Position numbers and translations under genes: made by a program. From positions 1 to 64,000 of the forward strand of contig JASAND010030439.1 in assembly GCA_030248195.1 (NCBI GenBank): a DNA stretch of 64,000 nucleotides. Direction: 5' to 3'. Under the pieces are notes generated by a model that saw nothing but the letters and a program-made list of their open reading frames with translations, was not told where the DNA came from and did not search any database. The DNA comes from Trissonchulus latispiculum. Lineage: Eukaryota; Nematoda; Enoplea; Enoplida; Ironidae. This document shows, piece after piece, positions 56,857 to 64,000 of this stretch (within the stretch, counting starts at the first letter, position 1; each line of letters opens with the position of its first letter).

Positions 56857-57545
56857 CATTGTTGATCTTGTTGAGTCTGTTGAGTCTGTAGATGGTGTAG
56901 AGTCTGTTGAGAGTGTAGAGTCTGTAGATGGCGTTGAGTCTGTTGAGTCTGTTGAACTTGTTGAGTCTGTTGATCTTGTTGAGTCTGTTGAGTCTGTAGA
57001 TGGTGTAGAGTCTGTTGAGAGTGTAGAGTCTGTTTATGGTGTTGAGTCTGTTGAGTCTGTTGAACTTGTTGAGTGTGTAGAGGGTGTAGAGTCTGTTGAG
57101 TGTGTAGAGTCTGTTGAGTCTGTAGATGGTGTTGAGTCTGTTGAGTCTGTAGATGGTGGTGAGTCTGTTGAGTCTGTAGATGGTGTTGAGTCTGTTGAGT
57201 CTGTAGATGGTGTTGAGTCTGTTGAGCCTGTTGAATCTGTAGAGGGTGTAGAGTCTGTTGATCTTGTTGAGTCTGTTGAATCTGTTGAGTCTATAGAGTG
57301 TGTTGAGTTTGTAGATGGTGTTGAGTCTGTTGAGTCTTTGAACTTGTTGAGTGTGTAGAGGGTGTAGAGTCTGTTGAGTGTGTGGAGTCTGTTGATCTTG
57401 TTGAGTCTGTTGTACTTGTTGAGTCTGTTGAGTGTGTAGAAGGTGTAGAGTCTGTTGAGCCTGTTGAATCTGTAGAGTCTGTTGAACCTGTTCAATCAAT
57501 AGAGGCTGTTGAGCGTGTTGAATCTGTAGAGTCTGTTGAACATGC
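56857..57545. repeat. Expanded GTTGAGTCT minisatellite at the array end
   Basis: The 9-mer block seen once per satellite period is here about 690 bp long with variants (GTAGATGGT, GTTGAACTT). All units are multiples of three, so long frames stay open on both strands (VES-type repeats on plus; LNR/STD-type on minus). I do not regard these as genes. 57,546-57,848 is decayed and featureless. Confidence 0.8.
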
Positions 57546-57848
57546 TCGTCCAGTTCGCTTTTGAACTTGTTTGGCCACGTTGCTTTTGAACTGTTCCAGT
57601 TTATGAGCCGTTGAATTTGTTAATTCTGCCACATCTGTTTACTCTTTTTGCTGTTGGTTGACTCTACTTATTGTTGGTCTTTTGAGTTGTCAGCTGTCTT
57701 TTCAGTGTCAGCTCACGAGACCTTAGGTCGTCCCAGTTGTCAAATTCGATGGAAACTATAGGTGCTTTCGGTACGAGAATACGTTGTTAGCTGTGTTGAT
57801 AGGAAATATACATATCGATTCCAGGTTTCCAGGAATCAAGCCACAGTT

Positions 57849-60566
57849 GCAAAACGGCAATATTCCTCTATTGAGCTGTTAGGAGGTTGCGAGTTGCGAG
57901 GTTAAAGAACTTAAGGTTGCCTGTCAATACTTCTCGATCGACAGACATTCTCAGCCGATTTATGCATGCGTCTATGATGGCAATTGACAGCTCTGAACAA
58001 AAATTTAGGAACTCAAAATTGGAATGGGTATCTACAGTATATATCGGCGATTGCAACTCTGCCAGATGTGCTTTGGTAGCTATATATAGCTAAGTAGCTA
58101 AGTATATATAAATATGAATGAGTTGCTTTTGTCGATTTCCTAATCCATGGCCAGAATCCTTTCTTACTAATGCAATGATGAGTGAAGTGACTATAATTTA
58201 CTGTTCTTGCATTAATGACTAGAAAAGCTGTTAGGTACATTATTGTTCTATATTCTCTAGTCTCTAAGTAACTTAACTGTGTATACCTAGTATATCCAGG
58301 TAATTGCGTCCAGGGGCCAATTTCATAAAAATCTTGCAACTTGAACTTGCACTTGCACTTGAACTGCAAGTTCAAGTTGCTAGCGTTTCATAAAACTTTT
58401 CCTGCTACTTGCGGAAATTAGCTAGGCAACTTGCCAGACTTGAGAACTTGTAAACGCAAGTTCAAGTGCTAGTTTGCAAGTAGCTGATCTTTAAAAAATT
58501 AACCAAAAATATTTACTTCTGACTTATTTTATAGAAAATGGAACATATGGAAGACTATGACCTATTGTCAAATTTAAAAAAACTGGTGAACGACGAGCCA
58601 TGCCAGATTGAAACGACGCCTAATGCGCCGCGTATACTACGTGGGCTCAACAAAGAGGACCTCTAATTTATGGTAGCGAGACCGGATCAATTTAAGTCTG
58701 TGACCGCATTGCGGATATACCGTACCATATTGAGTACGTATTGTCTTCACAAGGATACCAGCCCTGATATAGTGATGACTGGCTTATATCATATAATCAA
58801 GATGAATTTAGAAGGTGTGTACAATTTAATTATAAATAATTATTATAATTATAATTATTAATTAAAAATTATATAGTTAAATAACTATTAAATTAATAGC
58901 ATTGAGAAGAAAGGTAGTATATATTTAAACATATTAATTCTGATTCGAAAACTCTGATAACTACTGAATCCCGAAAAGATTATGGCAAGTGAGCAGCGAG
59001 GGTCTGGGGAGCGAAGCCCCCCAGAAGTTGGAGATTTTTTTGCAATTACGGATAAATCCTTAATGAAAATGTTTAAATGTTTAATTTAATTAATGTTTAA
59101 AAAGATTAATTTGTCATCAGTTACGTCTAACTAAAGCACCTAACGCTAATGCATTTTTGTGTAAATTGCATTTGTAATTTCTTGAATTTTGAATAAAGTC
59201 AGTATCAATAAACAAAGAAGCGTATAGGTGATGCGTAGTGCAGTATTATTGGTTACAAATTTTGTTAATTCATATAACATTATTAGTTATAACAACTCAA
59301 CAAGTACTGACTGACACATGACAAAGCACATTGGCATTCGACGCCATAGTGGAAAACACCCAAGGGGGGGTGTAAGGGGGCGGGCCCCCCACAAACCGAG
59401 AAAATTTTTGGCAAATACGATGAGAATACGAATAATACGAATACGAATACAAATACGAAAATATATGAGAAAATTGGTACTGGAAATATGTTATGATACT
59501 CATTTCTCCCGTTTTTAATAGAAAACGTACCCGCAAAGTTCTCAACCTCAAATTCTGTGTGTTGTCCAGATGGGAAAAGGAAGATAAGGAAGACAAAATG
59601 TATTTCAATAAGGAAAACTTCCCTTATAATGTTAGAATTCGTGAAAAATAAAAAATTTCTTTCCCTGTCTCACCAAAAATCGGCCCGCGTGGGCCATCGC
59701 TGGTACTAATTTTCGGCTCGCCCCGCCCCGCCCAGCGGGTCCCCGCAGCCCGCGCCCAACACTGGTCTGTGTCTGTGTCTGTGTCTGTGTGCACACATGT
59801 CTTTTTTACTACAAATTTGCAGGGGTGCCCGCAGAAAGCATCACCGCCATTGCTAGCTGTCTATCGCAGCAACAAGGTACAGAGTTCCTGTCATTATTGT
59901 TTGATCAAGGCTTGTATAAGAAAGACGAAAAAGGAGCTACACGTATCATCGTATTGTTGTGCGATTACTTCCGGTTCGAAATTTCCAGCCGCTGCCCGAA
60001 CTGGGCGGAAGGAATCAAATCCAGCAAGTTTGGATCGAGCTGGCACCAGCGGTTTATCACTAGGAGGTTCCATGGCCGAAAAGCGCACCTATGAAGGTAA
60101 AGGCTGCAGAATTCGGTCGAAGGTCCGGCGCTTAGAAAGTGACCAGAAATGTTAGAATGACAATTTGAAGCATATAATTGGCCAAAACGAACAACTAATG
60201 GAACAGCTTGACGAGTTGCAAAATGACTTGGAATATGATAACTAATGCTGAAGTAACTGAATTTTAGTGATCCGTTATTTGAAAATTGTCATTAAAGGTT
60301 AACTTTAATCCAACCGAGTCTCATGTTAAAGTCTGCTTACTACTACTACCAGCTAGCATATTCCTTTAAGTTAACTATCATATAACAATTACGTACTAAA
60401 ATACGGTTTTGCTTAAGTCTAATAATTATAGTTCTGTCACGTTATAGAATAAAAAAGACAAAAATATTACGCTGACTTCCACAACACATACTTATCAAAC
60501 CATTTGCGCATCCAGTATTTCGTATTGATCAAATCAAACACGATTAAATTTGTTTATCATGGGTTA
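57849..60566 (-). repeat. Large duplicated segment, inverted copy, part C
   Basis: Reverse complement of copy B/A material: begins at the complement of about 29,571 and runs through the two-exon pseudogene to the complement of about 13,220 (GTTTATCATGGG). Lacks the TRIM and the 1.5-kb element, so those inserted in B after the split or were never in this lineage. Confidence 0.8.
58538..60245 (+). pseudogene. Two-exon gene of unknown function, copy C (disabled)
   Basis: Exon 1 is 58,538-58,814, the same 277-nt length as in A and B, but codon 43 is TAA (58,664-58,666). Exon 2 is 59,823-60,245, with a deletion of roughly 80 bp after IKSSKFGS relative to B and a further stop near 60,150. Splice signals are preserved. 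Still clearly homologous along its length, including the C-terminal coiled coil. Confidence 0.7.
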
Positions 60567-60966
60567 AATTGTCAGTGGACGTGGTGGCCATTCTTAGTTC
60601 AGGTTAAAGTAGGATTAAATATAGCGAATTTAGAGTTTTCAAGCTAATGCAAGAGCTCTAATAGAGCGAACGCGCTGCCTTCTTAGTTCGCCTACTTCCT
60701 AAGTTCTATTTCCTACTTTGTTTCAAATTTAAACTTTAGCGCAGTTACATTTTCACGTGATCCAGCGTCGCTATGAAAGGTGTGAAACCTAGTGAGTTAA
60801 TGTTTCAACTCTACTGTAGTTATATATATTTCTCAGAAAACTGATATCCAAACAGACTGTAAAATTTATATTAAATTTACTACTTTCTAAATTAAATTAT
60901 TTTAAAATATATTTAGACAATCTAAAAATAAATTACAAATCGAACCAATGTTGTTCAAAATTAATT

Positions 60967-61560
60967 GGGTCTTGTCTCGATTACCCCCCCCAGTACTCAA
61001 AATCCTTAAAACTTGACCAAATGAGCTAAAATTTGGTGTGGGTATGTTTTCGACCACGCTGAGTTCAAATATCGCAAAATTTTTCGATTTCGCGAAATTC
61101 GAAATTTTTCGATTTCTAAGGGGGGACCAAGGGAAACCGAAAAATTGTTTGTCTTCGATTTTGCTGAAAAAATGTATATAGGGGTTTTCTGGGTCGTAGA
61201 ACACGAATCTAAAGTCCGTTTTTCGATTCAGCTTTCCGTTAGCTCAGCATAAGCTAAAGATTTAAGCTTAAGATGTAAGCTTATACTGTGCTAAACGGAC
61301 TCCAGATTCGTGTTCTACGACCCCGAAAACCCCTATATACATCTTTTCAACAAAATCGAAGACAAAAAATTTTCCGGTTTCCCTTGGTCCCCCCCTTAGA
61401 AATCGAAAAAAATCTAACTTAGCGAAATCGAAAAATTTTGCAATATTTGAACTCAGCGTAGTCGAAAACATACCCACACCAAATTTTAGCTCATTTGGTC
61501 AAGTTTTAAGGATTTTGAGTACTGGGGGGGTAGACAAGGGCAAGGACGTGGACAAGACCC
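60967..61560. mobile_element. Foldback element with GGGTCTTGTC ends
   Basis: Palindromic 594 bp; AATTAATT flanks at 60,959-60,966 and 61,561-61,568 form an 8-bp duplication. The arms share TTTGGTGTGGGTATGTTTTC and GGGGGG(ACC) words with 29,606-30,159. Non-coding. Confidence 0.8.
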
Positions 61561-61927
61561 AATTAATTTATTTGAGAATTCAAGTTGCTATGCCAAAATA
61601 AATTTTTCATGAAATTTCCATAATTTCGCTTTTACTTACGATTCCTCAGTTAAAGTTACAATTAACTAATAAATAACCAGATGTATAAGTATGCCTTTGG
61701 CAGTCGAATTCTGAGGAAGAACCTGGAAATCTGGAACAGGAACATGAACATAGGTCTGAAACCAGGAATCAGAAAGAAAAGAGTTTGTCAAATTCAGAAT
61801 TGGCATCAGGATAGGGCTTTGAAGTGAATCCAAGGTTCAAGATCTGGTAAAACAGGACTCGACTCTTACAGGTCTACACAAAAGTTTGTCTGCGTGCCAT
61901 TTTCATCATACAACATCGGTTCGTGAA

Positions 61928-62418
61928 GGAGGTAACTAAAACCAGGATCGGGATCAGGATCAGGATCGGGTGTCTAGAAAACAGGATTCACTTCAGGATC
62001 GGCTTGTACATAACTTCAGGATCGCGCTTAGGCAGGATTCTAGATCCGAAGCTTATATAGTTTGCATTGCAGCTCAGTTCAACGAAATTTATCACAAAAC
62101 CAGCATTTTAGAACCTAACAAAGACAGTTCGGGCCACATTTTAGGCCGTTTGCTGCCCAAAGACAGTTCGGCATTCCTGCAGCCAATCCTGTAGTTACAC
62201 GCCGATTCTGAAATGGATCCTGTTTTTAGATACCCGACACTGAACTCAGGATCCACCCCTAAGTCGAATCCTGAACTCATAAGCCGACCCTTAAGCTGAT
62301 CCTGAAGTTTTTAGCCGATCCTGAAATGGATCCTGTTTTTAGTCACCCGATCCTGATCCTGATCCTGAAATTGATCCTGACCCTGAGGCAAATCCCGATC
62401 CTGGTTTTAGTCACCTCC
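61928..62418. mobile_element. Foldback with GGATCAGGATC arrays
   Basis: Inverted ends GGAGGTRACTAAAACCAGGA; arrays of GATCCTG/CAGGATC words on both sides. The terminal word TCCTGGTTTTAGTGACC recurs at about 63,066-63,083, pointing to a second member or a nested arrangement. Non-coding. Confidence 0.65.
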
Positions 62419-63470
62419 GTTTCATGAAATCTCTGTAACTATCGATGTTTCAGGCACTGAAACTGAAACTGCAACTATGCTTCAAGTTGTACAGGTTTCA
62501 GTGATAGGCAGTGAAACTGAAACTTAAACGGAAACTATTTTGGGAGGAGACCTAATTAGGCCGTCGACTGAAACAAACTAATTCGAGTAAAGACAAAGAC
62601 CTGAAACTCAAACTGAAACTAGTTTCAGGCATTCCTCAAAAAATGAAGTTTTGAAGGTTTTATGCCGTTATTTCGTTAACATTGAGAGTCTAAATAAACA
62701 TAAATGCATGTATGCTTTATATGATTTCTGTATGCTAGAAGCTGCACTTTTCTTAATGACCTGAAATTGAAACTGAAACTCCGCCTGAAACTAAAACTGA
62801 AACTGAGACAACTTTGTATTCCCGGACTGAAACTGAAACTATTTGTGTTCCAGACTGAAACTGAAACAAACTAAAATCGTTTACTGAAACAACACTATTC
62901 TACACCCAACAGGGATGGAATGAATGGTTTTCAAACAATCAAGTTTAGAAGAAAGATTCAAACTGTTTCACAGTCATAATTTCAGTTTTTATTCAAACTA
63001 GTTTCAGTTTTAGTTTCAGTTCTCTTTCCAAAATAGTTCGTTCTTTATCCTGATCCCGATCCCAATCCTGGTTTTAGTGACCACTCTTAAATTAAATGAA
63101 ATTGCTGGTCTTGTTCCTGTATAATTGTACCCCAGCCAGGGATCTGCTGCATAAAACAATACTGAACATTTAGTATGGGTTCAGTAGTTGAGTAATTCTG
63201 TAGTTTCTGAGCCACGCTACACGCGACATATACGACTGAGCCTGTGGACAGGTCTTTAGACTACTGAAGAGTTCAGGATCGGGTGTCTAAAAACAGGATC
63301 CATTTCAGGATCGGCTTGTAACTTCAGGATTGGCTGCAGGAATGCCGAACTGTCTTTGGGCAGCAAACGGCCTAAAATGAGGCCCGAACTGTCTTTGTTA
63401 GGTTCTAAAATGCTGGTTTTGTGATAAATTTCATTGAACTGAGCTGCAATGCAAACTATATAAGCTTCGG
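62045..63470. repeat. Inverted pair 62,045-62,260 / 63,265-63,470
   Basis: About 210 bp, including GACAGTTCGGGCC and AACCAGCATTTTAGAACC, repeats in inverted orientation 1.2 kb away, enclosing the CTGAAACT arrays. Confidence 0.65.
62445..63035. repeat. CTGAAACTGAAACT word arrays
   Basis: Clusters of ACTGAAACTGAAACT occur at 62,455-62,535, 62,600-62,625 and 62,760-62,885, with the complement (AGTTTCAGTTTTAG) near 62,985-63,030. Looks like the two ends of another word-array element. Exact ends not determined. Confidence 0.5.
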
Positions 63471-63479
63471 ATTGTCCGG

Positions 63480-64000
63480 GAGCGATTGTGCCATTCTAGT
63501 CTCAGCGTTAAAATAAGCCATGAACATGAAAATTTGGCAATTTCGTGCCTAGTTTCACGTATTTATAGGAAATAGGCTTTTATAACGCGCAGCCTGCAAG
63601 CGAGCAATGCCTATTTCCTATTTCCTACTTTCTCCACTGCATCCCTTCTGTAGTTCAGAATTAGCTTCCACTTGGCAAAAGGCGCAATAAAACCCAGCGA
63701 ATTGATGTTGCAGCTCCACAGTAGTTATATATATTTCTCAATAATTTTTGAAAATTCTGTATGTGTTTTCAATATTAGAGAAAGTTTAACTGAATTGAAA
63801 TTGAAACATGGAAACATTAAAACATTAAATGAAATGAATAATTATAAAGAATCATAAATAGAGTTTTGCAAATTATTCTGTAAAAACAATAAGGTTTCGA
63901 TTAAATTATATTTACTTAAAACGTTTCACAAAATTACTGTCTTAATATTCATAAAAAGATACATTTTAATGAATACTAATCTATATCTGTAAAACGTACT
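63480..64000. other. No gene supported; diverged direct repeat of 60.7-60.85 kb
   Basis: 63,560-63,760 (CTATTTCCTACTTT ... GTAGTTATATATATTTCTCA) resembles 60,690-60,840. The remainder is AT-rich and featureless. Confidence 0.45.

Noticed and set aside
56852..57499. Long plus and minus frames (211 and 215 codons) in the minisatellite
   Set aside because: Produced by stop-free 9-bp repeats; composition is pure repeat on both strands.

Overview
This window looks like AT-rich nuclear DNA from an invertebrate animal. It has spliced genes, tRNA-headed SINEs, a Ty3/gypsy-type retrotransposon and many non-autonomous DNA transposons, and I see no prokaryotic gene organisation. I cannot name the species. 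Nearly everything in it is mobile or duplicated sequence; no ordinary single-copy host gene is certain.

Layout. 1-1442 is a dispersed repeat (another copy at 11.1-11.9 kb). 1443-9115 is a complete-length, recently inserted LTR retrotransposon: identical 378-bp LTRs and a 4-bp target duplication. Its inside is rearranged: gag runs in frame into an envelope-like N-terminus, which is joined directly to the RT thumb; protease and most of RT are gone. RNase H and integrase are intact. A third ORF carries a proline-rich region, a NADAR (YbiA-like) domain and a degenerate SGNH-hydrolase-like domain. 10.2-12.7 kb holds a hAT-type MITE and an 887-bp foldback element. 12,973-21,786 (copy A) and 23,098-34,998 (copy B) are direct copies of one large duplicated segment; a third, inverted copy is split between 47.4-48.7 kb (D) and 57.8-60.6 kb (C). 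Each of A, B and C carries the same small two-exon gene of unknown function, and only copy B is intact. Copies A and B differ by clean insertions (a 1.5-kb element, a 604-bp TRIM-like LTR element and a Helitron-like element), so empty and filled sites can be compared directly.

36.0-39.1 kb holds a compact minus-strand run of ORFs: an unknown 112-aa ORF, a basic Cys-motif ORF interrupted by a microsatellite-bearing TA-site MITE, a YqaJ/lambda-exonuclease-like ORF (frameshifted late), a canonical-looking NADAR C-terminal region, and a 58-aa ORF. The arrangement suggests a fossil of a viral or large mobile element. 41.1-44.2 kb is a hAT-like element with an 8-bp target duplication and two further elements nested in it. 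46.2-47.4 kb and 21.8-23.0 kb are two members of a TTAA-flanked, G-run-ended family. 49.8-57.5 kb is a higher-order satellite: a period of about 1,373 bp, each made of six units of about 182 bp plus a 9-mer minisatellite. The right end has further palindromic elements.

How the parts relate: the retrotransposon encodes RNase H and integrase but not a full polymerase, so it depended on another copy. The small elements lack transposases and must be mobilised in trans. The two most unusual items are the NADAR/SGNH ORF in the retrotransposon and the YqaJ-NADAR cluster.
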